DNA from: Hymenobacter sp. BT559 | GTDB lineage: Bacteria > Bacteroidota > Bacteroidia > Cytophagales > Hymenobacteraceae | DNA: 64,000 nucleotides | Direction: 5' to 3' | Assembly: GCF_016427535.1 (NCBI RefSeq) | Contig: NZ_JAELXV010000002.1 | Span: 806,001 to 870,000 of the forward strand | In this document: positions 15,990 through 26,921 of the stretch, one piece after another | Numbering within the stretch: position 1 is the first letter of the stretch | Layout: the number at the start of each line of letters is the position of its first letter | Notes under the pieces: generated by a model | Database searches by the model: none | Told to the model about the DNA's origin: nothing | What the model saw: the letters and a program-made list of their open reading frames with translations, nothing else | Program-made: the position numbers and the translations under genes

Positions 15990-18900
15990 CTATTGCAAGC
16001 TGTAGCGCAGCTGCAAGCCGCCTTCGGTGGTGGCGTTGCGGAAGGCATTGCTCACGCGGGGCTGCGTAATAGTTTGGGTGAAATAGAACTGGAGGTTGAG
16101 GCGGGCATTGAGCAGGTAGTCGACAGTGGGACGCAGCTGCACCGTGAGAGCACCATTGGTAATCTGCGAGGTTGGAATACCTACGTCGCCTTGTACGGCG
16201 GCTGCGCCGCCTAGCACGGCTGGAATGGGGTCTACTGAGTTCAGAATGCTGCGCTGAATAGTCGTGTTGTCACGAATGCTCAGGTCGAGGCGAGCCTGTA
16301 AGTTGTTTTTGAGCACGCGCTGCTCGCCGCCCACCCGGAAGGGCAGCCGCAAGCCAGTGGCCGCATAGCCAATGCCAATGGTGAGGTCGGTGGCGTGCAC
16401 CTCGGTTACTTGGGCATTGGTGGTGTTCAAGGCCACGGCGCGGCTGGTAGCGTACTGCAAGCGGCCGGTTATATTGTTAACAGTCTGAAAGTTGATGCCG
16501 GCCAGCGGGGCCAGGCTTTCGAGGAAGCTGACCTGTCCCACCACGTAGTACGGCACGTACTGACCAGTGCTATTGACAACAAGGGGCACCAATGCGTTGG
16601 GTCCAAAATCGGGCTGGCGGCTGTAGCTGGTAGTAGTGGTGTAGCTACCTAGGGTATACACCGACGAATACAAGTGGTTGATAGTGAACGAACGAAACAA
16701 GTCGCGCATGCCCGGTAGCTCAGCGAAGGTGTTGTACTCGAGGCGCCAGTTGGGTAGTGGGAACATGCCAAAGGGATTGAAACGCTTAGCCTCGTAGCCA
16801 TCCGACGATTTGCCGTGGTAGGCATCCAGGAAGCTCTGAATCAACACATCCTGCGAATTGAGGCTGTAGAGACCGGTAGTGGTACCAACCGCGGGCCTGG
16901 CCGGGTTAGCCGCCTGCAACTTGGCTTGCACGGCCGCACGGTTGGCCACGAAGCGGTCGAAGGCCTTACTAGTTTCGCCGTTGGCGCCTAGGTCACCAAA
17001 AAACGTTTGGATGGTGATAGTAGTGGCGCTGAATGAGCCTGTGCCTAGTGCTTGGACGGGAGCCTGTCTGAAATCACTAAAAGGCTGGAGGTAGCCAACT
17101 TCTTTATAGGCGATTGCTGACGTGTCTATTGCATTACGGTAGTATGACTCATCATTTTTGGTGCGCTGCCAGCGAGCATCAAGCTGGATGTTAAAGCCAC
17201 GGAAGGGCTCTAGGGCAGTGCGGACTGCCACATTATCGGTCAGCAACGCGCTGTAAGCTGTGTTCAAGTATTGGCTCGACTGCGTATACCAACCCTTACT
17301 GACAGCTTCCTGGTAGAGCGAACTCAAGCTGTATTGCTGACCAAGAATGAAGGGAATGCCCGGCGCCAAGCCATCGAAGCTGCCATCGGTAAGGCCGAAG
17401 AAGCGCGTCCTAGGTAGGTAACCTGGCAGCAGCGTGCCATTAGAGTGAGCATAGGTAAAGTTGATACTGCGGGCGGTCATGATGGCGCGCAGGGCGGCCT
17501 TCACGAAGCGCAACGGGTCTTTGCGGGCCGTGTCGGGGGCAACTGGCTGCTGGGGGCGGCCAGGTGGCACTGGTGCGCCCGCCACCGGCTGGGCCGGCCG
17601 GGGGCGTGGGGCTGGCTGGGCATTATTGATGATGTTCAAAAACCGCACTTTGTTGTACAGCTTCACCAGGTCAATCTTGCCATTGGCCGTAAACTCAGCG
17701 TTGTTCTGCACCGTGTTGCCTAGGTTGATGGCTACAGTAGCAGTATCGGTCGGGTCTATTGTGCCATCAGCGAAGCGCATAGGGGTAGGGGTGCGGGCAC
17801 GCAGGGCGGTAGAGGCGGCCTGCCAGGTGTAGTGCGCCGAGTAGCGCACATCGGCCGAGAGCCAGTCGGTAAGCGGAAACTTATCGAGCGGCAGGCGGTA
17901 GGTAGCCGAGATGGTTTGGTCGAAGTTGGTGGTGCGGCCGCCGCGTAGCAGGTTTTTCCACTGCTGCTCGCGGTTGGCGCGCGCCTCGGGGCTGTCGCCG
18001 ATAGAGCGGCCGATGCCTTCGTCAATGACGCCGCGGTTATTAGCGGTGTAGTCGATGGCCAGCGCCTTGGTGATATCCCAGCGCAGGTCATACACCCTAT
18101 TGATGTAAAACGACTTATAGAACACCCCCGGAATGCCGCCCGTGGTGGGCAGCGTGCCCGGCTCCAGCACACGCTGCAAGAAGCGCTCGTTGTAACGCCG
18201 GTCAAGGTCGGTGCGGAACGAGAAGCGACTGGGCAGCGGCGTGAAGTTGACTTCCTTAAAAATCTTGAGATAAGGATTGTCCAGCGCCTTGATAGTGCTC
18301 AGCGGCGTGAAGCTGCGCGGCGTGGTTTGGTAGATGTAGGCCAGCGCCGCCGTGTACGAGCGCGAGTAGTCGCGCTGAGTGTTAATGTCGGAGTGGGTGC
18401 GCTCGGTAATGGCGTAGCTCACGGCCACGTTCTCAATGTCCCAGGGGCGCACCTTGGTTTGGGAGGGGGCACGCTCCTTGCGCACATTCAGCACCGAGAT
18501 GCTGCGGCTGGTGGTGCGGTCTACTACTAGCTGCTTATACTCGGCCTTGGCCTCAGCGGTCTGAAACTTGAGCAGGCTTTGCTCGAGCTTGGTATCGGGG
18601 TCGAGGGGGTCATACTGCGGGGTGCTGACCTGCGTGCTGGCCTGCACCAGCACGGGCACCTTCAGGCGCAGAGCGGGCGGCAAAAACTTATCAACCGCCA
18701 CCGTAGCGTTGAGGTCGCCGCGCACGATATCGTTGGTCGAGCGGGCCTGAGCCTTGTCTTGCAGGCCGCCGAAGCCCACGCCCACAAACGACCCCGTAGC
18801 CGTGATATTAGCCAGGTCGGCCAGCTTCACATTCAGGCGGGCGTTGGCGGCCCAGCCACCTTGGTTTTCAAAGTCAAAGACCCGAAACTCATCGGCCCAC

Positions 18901-21900
18901 AAGCAGAAGGTTTTTGAGCTAGTGTTGCCGGCCTTCACGGGGTTAAGCACGCCTATCATGCAGCCTTGCACCGCCGAAAAATCAGGGTTGCCTAGGATGG
19001 TAATGTAGGCCGTTTTGCCACTAGGTAGCAGCACTTTCTTTATATAAGGCAGCGTAAGCGGCCAGCCACGCTGGTTGCGCTCGGCCTTAGCGTCGATAAA
19101 ATCCTGAAAGGCGATGTCTACGTTGTTGCTTTCGGGCCACACGTCGGTCTGAGCCGTTTGGCCGGCCGTCGTGAATGTCAGGGGCAGCGAGTACTCGTAG
19201 TAGTTCTGGGTGTAGTCGGTACCGATGCGTAGGAAAGCCCGCACACTGTCGCCTTCCTGCATGCTGCTCAGCGTGTTGGGGTCCTGCGAGTCGGCGTGGA
19301 GGTACATGCGCAAGCGCTTGTAGCGCAGCATGTTGATGCTGATGTTTTTGTAAGCCGCTTTGCCATAGCCATCGCGTAGCTCTTCTACGCACAGGCGCAA
19401 GCTCTGCTCGTTTTGCTGGCGCGATACCGATGACGAACCATACTCAATGTCACGCGTGATGCCGGGCGGCTGCACATAGGGAATAGCGCCGCTGCTGGCA
19501 GCCGTGGTCAAGCCGTTTTCCTCTACGCTTACCGTCGACACGTTGAACGCCCGCGCATCGGTTATCTGCGAAGTCAAGCCGACACTGGGGTCGGAAATGC
19601 GGCTCAGGAAGCGGCGCCACTGGTTGGCCACGAACTGCGGTTGCACCATGCGCAGCACCACCGGCTGCTGCCAGCCGGTGAGGTACATGCGCATGAAGCG
19701 AATGTTTTTGAAATCATTCGCCCCCCGGTTGCCTTGAATGCCGGTGTACTCGCGCACTGGAATGCGAAACTGATAGTACGTCACCGTTTCGCCCGTAATT
19801 GTTCCCGTAGTGTTGGTGACGGGGGCTTCTACTTTGTCAATAATGTAGTTTTCCCCGATGTTGAGCCTGCCTGGACGCAATTCCATGCTGTACTCGTAAT
19901 ACTGCTCCGAGTCTTGCACCACGTTGTCGCGGTTCAGGTCTTCTTTGTCGGGATAGGCCGTGGAGCTGAGCTGCGAGTTCTCAGGCGAGTTGCCTTCGTA
20001 GTTGTCGTAGTCTTTGTAGCGACCTAGGAGCTGGACGTTGTTCTGGGTATAGAACGGGTCAAGGTGGTGGCGGAAGTCGTCGGCCGCCGGGTCATCAAAC
20101 GCGTCAAAACCTCCCGGCTTGCCATTCCAAAAAACCTTTTCATCGACGTTGCCGAAGCCATCGAGGCCCACATCTTGCAGAGCACGGGCGCCCGCTGCAG
20201 CATTGAACGCATCAGTCAAGAACTGCTGCGTAGTCACGCGGCCCCAGGCGGTAGGTTCTGTATTTTGGGCTGGGTCAGGGTCGGCTGGGGTAGGCAGGCC
20301 ATTCTCAAACTCGTGGCGGTTGCCGTCTTTCAGCGCATCTTCACTCACGTTGCCTAGGTTCAGAATAAACCGGCCACCGGGGTTTGTATCTGCATAATAG
20401 GGCGTGCTAGAAGCCGGGTCATCTATCCGGGTAAGTTCCCGGTTGCTGGCCTTTGCGAAGGGGTCCAGCATCCAGAATTCTAGGTATTCAATGTTAGCGT
20501 TATCGAAATCTGTGTCAAACGTAATACCCCGCGAAATGCCGCCGAAGCGGCTAGCGTTGGCAGCTGGTGTGGTGTTGGCAAAGCGGCGGCCAGTACGGTC
20601 TCCGGCGTCAAGTCCGGTCGAGAAGTTATAAGGGCCGCGCTCGCTAGGGTAGTAGGCTAAGTCGAAGCTGTACTCGTAGCCGTTGCCGGTAGCCCCTAGG
20701 TCCTTATTAGGAAATATCTCATTGCGAGGTATGCCCCGGGTGTAGAAGTTGCTGAGCGTGGCCGCCGCAATACCCGATGTGCCGTTGCCACCGGTGTAGT
20801 AGCTCTGGTCGATGGTGTACCAGGCTAGCTTGCCACGCTGGTAATTACTGGCCAGCCCAGTAGCCGAGCCCAGAATGGGCGCGGGCGTGGCGGCCAGGCG
20901 CCAGGCCGGCACCGATGCCAGGCCCCCTAGGGTATAAGGCGTGCGGGCATTCTCGAAGTCGTCGATGTAGCTCACGCCGTTTTCGCCGCGCCCCAGTTGG
21001 GCCCGGCCAGCAATGAGCTTGGCCACTTCACCCGTAAAAGCCACTGTCGAAATCTCCTTGGTCGACACAATGGGCAGCATATCCACCAGCTTGGTCAGCA
21101 CCCGGCTGTCTTTGCGGAAGCTCACGTCGCCGCCCAGCATGGTATTGTTGGCCGGCTCGTCGCCGATATTCACGCGGTTGATGCCGGGGGCCTGGTTTTC
21201 CAGGATGTGCATGGCCGTGAAGCCAAACAGGGCGTCCTTGTTGGCGGCGTAGTCGAGGCGGGTGCCCACCAGCTTACGCGGCTGCACCTGCACTAGGGCG
21301 TTTTTCTCAAAGGCTACCCGCAGCTCGTTGGCCGCGCTCAGGTAGGCAGGGTTGAGGACCTTGACTTTAGCCTGGTCATAGAACACCTGGTAGTCCACGC
21401 CCTCGGTCAGCAGCGTGCTACCCGAGTACACCTTCACCGAGCCCTGCGCCACCCCAATGCCGGGCAGGCTGATTTCGTCGGAGCCCGCCGCACCCTGAAA
21501 GCGCCCACGTAGGAAAAATTTGTCTTTTACCTGTTGCTGCTGTGCGTCGCTCTGCGTTTGGGTATAAAGCGCTTGGTACACATACTTCTGCACCAGCGCC
21601 CGCTCGGAGGCCGCTATCGTAGCATTGGTATTAGCCGTGTCGAACTGCGCCCGCAGGTAGGAACCAAACGGCTGCACGCTAGGGAATATTATCTTCCCTA
21701 GCTCCGGGTCAATGGTGATGCCCGGGAAAAAGTCAAAGTTGCCGTCGGCGTTGCGGTCGTTGTTGGCATTCACCCGGTCTAGCCCCAGCACCTGTATCAG
21801 CGGCGTATTCTGAATGCGCGCGCCTTCCTTCAGCGAAATCAAGTCTACGCCGGTGGCGTCGTCCTTGTAAATAATCTGAAGGTTAAAGTTGTCGCGGTTG

Positions 21901-23693
21901 AGTTGCGAGGCGTTCAGGGAATAGATGTTTTTCATCATCAAATCCCAGGCTGGCGTGTTGCGGGTGCGTAAGTTCGGGTTGAACTGGTTGAAATTGAGGC
22001 TCCTGTCATCGTAGGCTACGGTGCCCACACCAGGGTTGGTCGCCTTCAGCAGTTTCAGGAAGATTACCTGGTCCTGCGCTACGTTGCTGTACTCGTTTAT
22101 CGTTTCGCCCACCGTGTAGGTAGTGCCGTTGTAGATGTACGAGTAGCTGACGCCCAGCACTTGGTCGGGCAGCAGGGCAGTATTGAGGTTAATATAGCCG
22201 AGCTGCGGATTGAAAGTGTACTCGCTGGGGGCCAGCTTGCGGGCGCGTACCCGCTCGTAGTCGAGGTTTTTAATCAGCGCTACCGTGCCCTGCGGGGTGG
22301 GCAGGCTACCTAGGTACTGCTCCACGTTCAGATTGTCGCGGGCAGCCGCGCCACCATTCAGCAGCGCATTATACAGCGAGTTGCCGGGGTTGCGAGCAAA
22401 GGGCGCCCCCCCCACAGTCTGGTTGAAGAACTGCGAGCGCAGCGTACGGTCGCGCCGGGGCTCGCCTAGGTCCATGAGGGCCACCACGTTGCGCAGGTTG
22501 TCGGTAGTGCGGTTGTCGTTGGTCACATACACCTCGAGGCGGGTGATGGTGATACCGCTCTGCACCGTGGGCAAGCCACGCAGGTTCTGGTCGTACTGGT
22601 CGCGGAAGTACTGGGCCAGAAAGAAGTGTCGGTCGCGCTCATACTGGCTGGCTTTCAGCTCGTAGGTGCGGCTTTGGGCACCGTTTTGCACCCGCACCTC
22701 GTCGGCCGAGCCGCGCAGCGTGGCCGCCACCGCCGTCACGCCCAGGCGCCCAAATTGCAGCTGGGTCTTGATACCGAACAAGTTAGAGCCACCCGTTATC
22801 AGCGAGTTGTTCAGGGGCATGCTTACGTTACCTAGGTCCAGTTTGCGCAAGATGTCGGTGGGCTGCCCCACGTAGTCGAACTTCATCTGGTTGTCGAAGT
22901 CGAACGCCGCCTTGGTATCGTAGTTGAACGTGAGCTTGAGCTTGGTACCGACCGTACCGCTCAAATTCAAGTTCATGTTCTGCTCAAATATGAAGTCGCC
23001 TACGCTCTGCTGGCGTAGGGTCAGGGCCGGGTTGCGGTTGGTGTTGAAGCGCGCGCCGGCCTTGAGCGTGAGCGAACCCGCTGGCCTAATGTCGATATAG
23101 CGCCCGCCAAAAATGCGGTCGGCTACCGGCCCGATGTCAATCTTCGGAATCAGCCGCTGGGCCTGGGCTGAGCCGGGCTGAGCCCCGGTGCCCGCCACGC
23201 CGCCCTGGCTGCGCAGGCGGTAGTAGTCGTTGATGGCCTGCCGCTCCTGAAACCGCAGTAGCTCCTCGCGCGTGATTTCGGTAGGGTCGCGGTAGTCGAT
23301 GTCGGTGCCTACGGTTTCGCGCACGTCGTAGCGCTTCAGGCTGTCGTCGGGCGTCACCTTCACTTGCACGCTCTTGGGCAGGGGCAGCACCAGCGGCGAG
23401 CGCCGCCGCTGCGGCGAGAAGCGACTGCCCGGCCGGTCCTGGGTACGCACCCGCGGCCGCCGACTGGGGCGGTAGCGGCCAGTGTCGGCCGGTACAGTTT
23501 GAGTGGGCAAGCCCTGCATAGGCAACCCTAGCTGGCCCGCCCACGTAAACACCCCAACTGCTACGCGCGAGTGCCCCGCCGCCCCGGCCGAGCCCGCCCA
23601 CGCCGCTGCCATAAACACCGACGAGACCAGTGTGGTCGTCAGGATGGTGGCAGGCGTAAGTAATTTATAACCAGCAGATAGTAGAGACTTCAA
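15990..23693 (-). CDS. sprA: T9SS outer-membrane translocon SprA
   Basis: 2567 residues, the size range of SprA (Sov), the giant 36-strand barrel that forms the type IX secretion channel in the outer membrane. It exports proteins with C-terminal sorting domains, including gliding adhesins. Typical segments: N-terminal signal peptide (ATILTTTLVSSVFMAAAWAG), then IDIRPAGSLTLKAGARFNTNRN, GTKLKLTFNYDTKAAFDFDN, LRKLDLGNVSMPLNNSLITG and NLFGIKTQLQFGRL, and a C-terminal barrel strand ending GGLQLRYSLQ. A Pro-rich segment lies near residue 2000 (17560-17620). It sits between ruvA and gcvH as in other members of the phylum. The upstream region carries three CCTAGG palindromes. A likely client protein is encoded at 52923-55886. 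Confidence 0.96.
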   Translation of the reverse strand: MKSLLSAGYKLLTPATILTTTLVSSVFMAAAWAGSAGAAGHSRVAVGVFTWAGQLGLPMQGLPTQTVPADTGRYRPSRRPRVRTQDRPGSRFSPQRRRSPLVLPLPKSVQVKVTPDDSLKRYDVRETVGTDIDYRDPTEITREELLRFQERQAINDYYRLRSQGGVAGTGAQPGSAQAQRLIPKIDIGPVADRIFGGRYIDIRPAGSLTLKAGARFNTNRNPALTLRQQSVGDFIFEQNMNLNLSGTVGTKLKLTFNYDTKAAFDFDNQMKFDYVGQPTDILRKLDLGNVSMPLNNSLITGGSNLFGIKTQLQFGRLGVTAVAATLRGSADEVRVQNGAQSRTYELKASQYERDRHFFLAQYFRDQYDQNLRGLPTVQSGITITRLEVYVTNDNRTTDNLRNVVALMDLGEPRRDRTLRSQFFNQTVGGAPFARNPGNSLYNALLNGGAAARDNLNVEQYLGSLPTPQGTVALIKNLDYERVRARKLAPSEYTFNPQLGYINLNTALLPDQVLGVSYSYIYNGTTYTVGETINEYSNVAQDQVIFLKLLKATNPGVGTVAYDDRSLNFNQFNPNLRTRNTPAWDLMMKNIYSLNASQLNRDNFNLQIIYKDDATGVDLISLKEGARIQNTPLIQVLGLDRVNANNDRNADGNFDFFPGITIDPELGKIIFPSVQPFGSYLRAQFDTANTNATIAASERALVQKYVYQALYTQTQSDAQQQQVKDKFFLRGRFQGAAGSDEISLPGIGVAQGSVKVYSGSTLLTEGVDYQVFYDQAKVKVLNPAYLSAANELRVAFEKNALVQVQPRKLVGTRLDYAANKDALFGFTAMHILENQAPGINRVNIGDEPANNTMLGGDVSFRKDSRVLTKLVDMLPIVSTKEISTVAFTGEVAKLIAGRAQLGRGENGVSYIDDFENARTPYTLGGLASVPAWRLAATPAPILGSATGLASNYQRGKLAWYTIDQSYYTGGNGTSGIAAATLSNFYTRGIPRNEIFPNKDLGATGNGYEYSFDLAYYPSERGPYNFSTGLDAGDRTGRRFANTTPAANASRFGGISRGITFDTDFDNANIEYLEFWMLDPFAKASNRELTRIDDPASSTPYYADTNPGGRFILNLGNVSEDALKDGNRHEFENGLPTPADPDPAQNTEPTAWGRVTTQQFLTDAFNAAAGARALQDVGLDGFGNVDEKVFWNGKPGGFDAFDDPAADDFRHHLDPFYTQNNVQLLGRYKDYDNYEGNSPENSQLSSTAYPDKEDLNRDNVVQDSEQYYEYSMELRPGRLNIGENYIIDKVEAPVTNTTGTITGETVTYYQFRIPVREYTGIQGNRGANDFKNIRFMRMYLTGWQQPVVLRMVQPQFVANQWRRFLSRISDPSVGLTSQITDARAFNVSTVSVEENGLTTAASSGAIPYVQPPGITRDIEYGSSSVSRQQNEQSLRLCVEELRDGYGKAAYKNISINMLRYKRLRMYLHADSQDPNTLSSMQEGDSVRAFLRIGTDYTQNYYEYSLPLTFTTAGQTAQTDVWPESNNVDIAFQDFIDAKAERNQRGWPLTLPYIKKVLLPSGKTAYITILGNPDFSAVQGCMIGVLNPVKAGNTSSKTFCLWADEFRVFDFENQGGWAANARLNVKLADLANITATGSFVGVGFGGLQDKAQARSTNDIVRGDLNATVAVDKFLPPALRLKVPVLVQASTQVSTPQYDPLDPDTKLEQSLLKFQTAEAKAEYKQLVVDRTTSRSISVLNVRKERAPSQTKVRPWDIENVAVSYAITERTHSDINTQRDYSRSYTAALAYIYQTTPRSFTPLSTIKALDNPYLKIFKEVNFTPLPSRFSFRTDLDRRYNERFLQRVLEPGTLPTTGGIPGVFYKSFYINRVYDLRWDITKALAIDYTANNRGVIDEGIGRSIGDSPEARANREQQWKNLLRGGRTTNFDQTISATYRLPLDKFPLTDWLSADVRYSAHYTWQAASTALRARTPTPMRFADGTIDPTDTATVAINLGNTVQNNAEFTANGKIDLVKLYNKVRFLNIINNAQPAPRPRPAQPVAGAPVPPGRPQQPVAPDTARKDPLRFVKAALRAIMTARSINFTYAHSNGTLLPGYLPRTRFFGLTDGSFDGLAPGIPFILGQQYSLSSLYQEAVSKGWYTQSSQYLNTAYSALLTDNVAVRTALEPFRGFNIQLDARWQRTKNDESYYRNAIDTSAIAYKEVGYLQPFSDFRQAPVQALGTGSFSATTITIQTFFGDLGANGETSKAFDRFVANRAAVQAKLQAANPARPAVGTTTGLYSLNSQDVLIQSFLDAYHGKSSDGYEAKRFNPFGMFPLPNWRLEYNTFAELPGMRDLFRSFTINHLYSSVYTLGSYTTTTSYSRQPDFGPNALVPLVVNSTGQYVPYYVVGQVSFLESLAPLAGINFQTVNNITGRLQYATSRAVALNTTNAQVTEVHATDLTIGIGYAATGLRLPFRVGGEQRVLKNNLQARLDLSIRDNTTIQRSILNSVDPIPAVLGGAAAVQGDVGIPTSQITNGALTVQLRPTVDYLLNARLNLQFYFTQTITQPRVSNAFRNATTEGGLQLRYSLQ

Positions 23694-23714
23694 GCAGATA
23701 CAAGGGTTCGGCCT

Positions 23715-23795
23715 GCCCTACCTAGGTAGGTGTCGCCGGGTTTAAGTATATAAAGCTAACAACCTAGGTAGCAGTTGTTGCTACTACCTAGGCTT
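23715..23795. promoter_or_regulatory. Cluster of three CCTAGG palindromes upstream of sprA
   Basis: Within about 80 bp there are CCTACCTAGGTAGG (a perfect 14-bp palindrome), ACCTAGGTAGCA and TGCTACTACCTAGG; the last two are inverted copies that can form a hairpin with a 3-nt bulge. They fill the 131-bp gap between ruvA and sprA. An operator, a repeat seed or both are possible. No TAnnTTTG box for sprA was found here. Confidence 0.5.
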
Positions 23796-23824
23796 GGGAT
23801 ACTAGTAGCTGCCGGGCCGCTGAC

Positions 23825-24430
23825 TTAGTGCGATTTCAGGGCAAATTTGATTAGCTCTTCCACGCTCAAGTCGTTGCCGTGCTTGTGCTGAATCTGGTCG
23901 AGCGTCTTCTCAGCGGCCGCCCGGGCAAACCCCAGCATCACCAAGGCTTGCAACGCTTCTTGGCGCTGGGTATTGTGCTGGCGGGCCAGCGGCACGGTGT
24001 CTACGCCAGCCTTGGCTAGGAGCTCGTCTTTGCGCAGCTTGTCGCGTAGGTCCAGTATCACGCGCTGCGCCGTTTTGGGCCCTACGCCCTTGATACTTTG
24101 AATGGCGCGCACGTCCTCATTCACGATGGCCTGGCGAATCTCGCCCACGCCCATGCTGCTCACCATGATGATGCCCGTACCCGGCCCGATACCCGACACC
24201 GAAATGAGGTGCAGAAACAGCGCCTTCTCGTTGGGGTCGAGAAAGCCGTAGAGCGTCTGCCCATCCTCCTTGATGTGCTGGTAGGTATAGACCTTCACTT
24301 TCTCGTCTTCAGCCGGCAGCTTGGAGTAAGTAGCCAGCGAAATTTTAACTTCGTAGCCCACGCCGCCAGCGTCAATGATGGCTTGGGTGGGGTCTTTGTA
24401 GGCAAGTTTACCGTCTAGGTAGGCTATCAT
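23825..24430 (-). CDS. ruvA: Holliday junction DNA helicase subunit RuvA
   Basis: 201 residues from the ATG at 24430 (MIAYLDGKLAYKDPTQAIID), the normal length. RuvA binds Holliday junctions as a tetramer and targets the RuvB motor. Visible: the N-terminal OB domain, the helix-hairpin-helix pairs (FLHLISVSGIGPGTGIIM and AIQSIKGVGPKTAQRVILDLRDKL) and the C-terminal RuvB-binding domain (EALQALVMLGFARAAAEKTL). The open frame extends 41 codons upstream but this lacks family similarity. Directly precedes sprA, as in other Bacteroidota. Confidence 0.97.
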   Translation of the reverse strand: MIAYLDGKLAYKDPTQAIIDAGGVGYEVKISLATYSKLPAEDEKVKVYTYQHIKEDGQTLYGFLDPNEKALFLHLISVSGIGPGTGIIMVSSMGVGEIRQAIVNEDVRAIQSIKGVGPKTAQRVILDLRDKLRKDELLAKAGVDTVPLARQHNTQRQEALQALVMLGFARAAAEKTLDQIQHKHGNDLSVEELIKFALKSH

Positions 24431-24519
24431 AGCAGAGAATACTGGCGGCGGACCGCCGAGGGAAAGTTGCCCGCCACGCCTAAGTATGGCCTGGCAAGCG
24501 GTTCTTGGCTTTGTACTAT

Positions 24520-24527
24520 CAAAAATA
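24520..24527 (-). promoter_or_regulatory. Candidate promoter -7 element of ruvA
   Basis: TATTTTTG on the minus strand fits TAnnTTTG, about 90 nt before the ruvA start. A TTG lies 23 nt further upstream, slightly beyond the usual spacing. Confidence 0.4.
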
Positions 24528-24551
24528 AGCCCTAGGCGACCAAATACTAGC

Positions 24552-24592
24552 AAGGCGGCCCGAAAGCAAGCTGTCTGCTTTCGGGCCGCCTT
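24552..24592 (-). terminator. Terminator hairpin after the malic enzyme gene
   Basis: A 17-bp perfect stem (24552-24568 with 2476-24592 counted as 24576-24592) around AGCTGTC, 36 nt past the stop codon. The T-tract is weak (TTGCTAG follows), but the stem is long and GC-rich. Confidence 0.75.
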
Positions 24593-24627
24593 AATAAAAT
24601 AGTAAAACGGGGTTGTCTACGGCTGGC

Positions 24628-26898
24628 CTACAAGGCCTTACCGCCACGCTGGGCATCGGCCACCGCAATGGCCGTCATGTTCACAATCTCGCGCACACTA
24701 GCGCCAAGCTGCAGAATGTGTACGGGCTTGCGCATGCCCATCAGAATAGGCCCGATTACCTCGGCACCGCCAATTTCCTGCAGCACTTTGTAGGCAATGT
24801 TACCCGATTCTACGTTCGGGAAAATCAGCGTGTTGGCGCCGCGCTCGGCCAGCGGCGAGAAGCCGTACTGCTCGCGCAGCAGCTCAGGATTGAGAGCTAC
24901 GTTAGCTTGCATTTCGCCATCGATGAGCAAGTCGGGATAACGCTCTTTGGCCAGGGCTGTGGCGGTGCGCATCTTGTCGGGCAGCACACCCGAGTTCGAG
25001 CCAAAGTTGGAGTACGAGATGGCCGCCACGCGGGGCTCGGTGTCAAAAAACCGCACGGCCCGCGCCGTTAGACCAATGATGCCCACGAGCTCCTCAGCGG
25101 TAGGGTTGATGTTCACCGTGGTGTCAGCGAAGAAGAACGGCCCGCGGCGGTTTTGGATGATGTACATCGAGGCCACCCGGCTCACGCCCTCGGCCGGCCC
25201 GATTACTTGCAGCGCCGGCACAATGCTTTTGCCATAGTCTTTGGTAAAGCCAGTGATGCAGGCATCTGCTGCGCCGGTTTCGACCATCATGGCAGCGTAG
25301 TAGTTGCGCTCGCGCATCAGGCGCTTGCCCTCGTAGAGCGTGATGCCCCGGCGCTGGCGCTTCTGGTAAAATAGCTCGGCGTACTCGTGGCGCGTGGCTT
25401 CTTCCTGCAGAATATCAATGATTTCGCAGCCTTCCAGGTCAATATTGTTCTCGTGAGCAATGGCCTGAATACGGTCGAGCGGCCCCAGCAAAATGGGGTG
25501 GGCGATGTTCTCGTCGCGCACAATCTGCGCTGCCTTGATAATCTTGTAGTTGTCAGCCTCGGCAAATACCACGCGGCGCGGCCCTGAGCGGGCTGCCGAC
25601 GTAATGCGGTTCATCAGCTTCTGGTTGACCCCTAGGCGAGCGCGCAGCTCGTCTTCGTAGGCCTGCCAATCGGTGATGTCGCGGCGGGCTACGCCGCTTT
25701 CCATAGCCGCCTTGGCCACGGCCGGAGACAGCGTAGTGATAAGGCGCGGGTCGAGGGGCTTCGGAATGAGGTAGGCGCGGCCGAAAGCCAGCGTGTTATC
25801 GCCATAGGCTTTGTTCACCATGTCGGGCACCGGCTCCTTGCTCAGCTCGGCCAGGGCATGCACGGCCGCTAGCTTCATCGCCTCGTTGATTTCGGTAGCG
25901 CGCACGTCCAAGGCTCCCCGGAAAATGTAGGGAAAACCCAACACGTTGTTTACCTGGTTGGGGTGGTCCGAGCGGCCCGTGGCCATAATCAGGTCGGGCC
26001 GAGTGCTCATGGCTAGGTCGTAGCCAATTTCGGGGTCGGGGTTAGCCAGCGCGAACACGATGGGGTTGTCGGCCATCGTCAGCAGCAGCTCGGGCGGCAG
26101 CACGTTGGCCGCAGACAGACCTAGGAACACGTCGGCCCCTTGCAGCGCCTCAGCCATTGTGCTGATGGGCCGGTGCGTGGCAAAGCGCATCTGCATGTCG
26201 GCCAAGTTGGTGCGGCCGGGATTAATAATGCCGTCTTTGTCAAAGACAACCACGTTTTCGAGCTTCACACCCAGCTCTAGATATAGACGCAGACACGAAA
26301 CTGCCGCTGCCCCCGCGCCGCTCACCACCAGCTGAATCTCGTCTATCTTCTTGCCCACGATTTCCAGCGCGTTCAGCAGGGCCGCCGACGTGATGATGGC
26401 TGTGCCATGCTGGTCGTCGTGCATCAGCGGAATGTTCATTTTCTCCCGCAGCTCGGTTTCGATGCGGAAGCACTCCGGCGCCTTGATATCCTCCAGGTTG
26501 ATGCCGCCAAACGTGGGCTCCAGGGCCTTCACGATGCGTATAAACTCGTCGGGGTCTTGCGCGTCAATCTCAATATCAAAGCAATCAATACCCGCAAACT
26601 TCTTGAACAGTACGCCTTTGCCTTCCATCACGGGCTTCGACGCTGCCGGCCCAATGTTACCTAGGCCGAGCACGGCCGTGCCGTTAGAGATAACCGCCAC
26701 TAGGTTGCCTTTGGCGGTGTACTTGTATACATCGTCAGGATTTTTGGCGATTTCCTTGCAGGGTTCGGCTACGCCCGGCGAGTAGGCCAGCGCTAGGTCG
26801 AGCTGGGTGCTCACGGGCTTGGTGGGTACTACCTCGATTTTGCCCTGGGGGCTAAGCTCGTGGTAGGCGAGCGCGTCTTGCGGATTGATTTTGAGCAT
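24628..26898 (-). CDS. maeB: NADP-dependent malic enzyme with C-terminal phosphotransacetylase-like domain
   Basis: 756 residues, matching the MaeB type (about 760). Converts malate to pyruvate and CO2, giving NADPH. The N-terminal malic enzyme part (1-430) has [36 protein letters not shown], the catalytic [13 protein letters not shown] segment and the nucleotide-binding [13 protein letters not shown]. The C-terminal part (about 435-756) resembles phosphate acetyltransferase ([46 protein letters not shown]), which in MaeB enzymes is regulatory and thought not to be catalytic. Monocistronic, with a terminator on each side. Confidence 0.96.
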   Translation of the reverse strand: MLKINPQDALAYHELSPQGKIEVVPTKPVSTQLDLALAYSPGVAEPCKEIAKNPDDVYKYTAKGNLVAVISNGTAVLGLGNIGPAASKPVMEGKGVLFKKFAGIDCFDIEIDAQDPDEFIRIVKALEPTFGGINLEDIKAPECFRIETELREKMNIPLMHDDQHGTAIITSAALLNALEIVGKKIDEIQLVVSGAGAAAVSCLRLYLELGVKLENVVVFDKDGIINPGRTNLADMQMRFATHRPISTMAEALQGADVFLGLSAANVLPPELLLTMADNPIVFALANPDPEIGYDLAMSTRPDLIMATGRSDHPNQVNNVLGFPYIFRGALDVRATEINEAMKLAAVHALAELSKEPVPDMVNKAYGDNTLAFGRAYLIPKPLDPRLITTLSPAVAKAAMESGVARRDITDWQAYEDELRARLGVNQKLMNRITSAARSGPRRVVFAEADNYKIIKAAQIVRDENIAHPILLGPLDRIQAIAHENNIDLEGCEIIDILQEEATRHEYAELFYQKRQRRGITLYEGKRLMRERNYYAAMMVETGAADACITGFTKDYGKSIVPALQVIGPAEGVSRVASMYIIQNRRGPFFFADTTVNINPTAEELVGIIGLTARAVRFFDTEPRVAAISYSNFGSNSGVLPDKMRTATALAKERYPDLLIDGEMQANVALNPELLREQYGFSPLAERGANTLIFPNVESGNIAYKVLQEIGGAEVIGPILMGMRKPVHILQLGASVREIVNMTAIAVADAQRGGKAL

Positions 26899-26921
26899 GG
26901 TGGGAAGTTAGACCAAACAGA

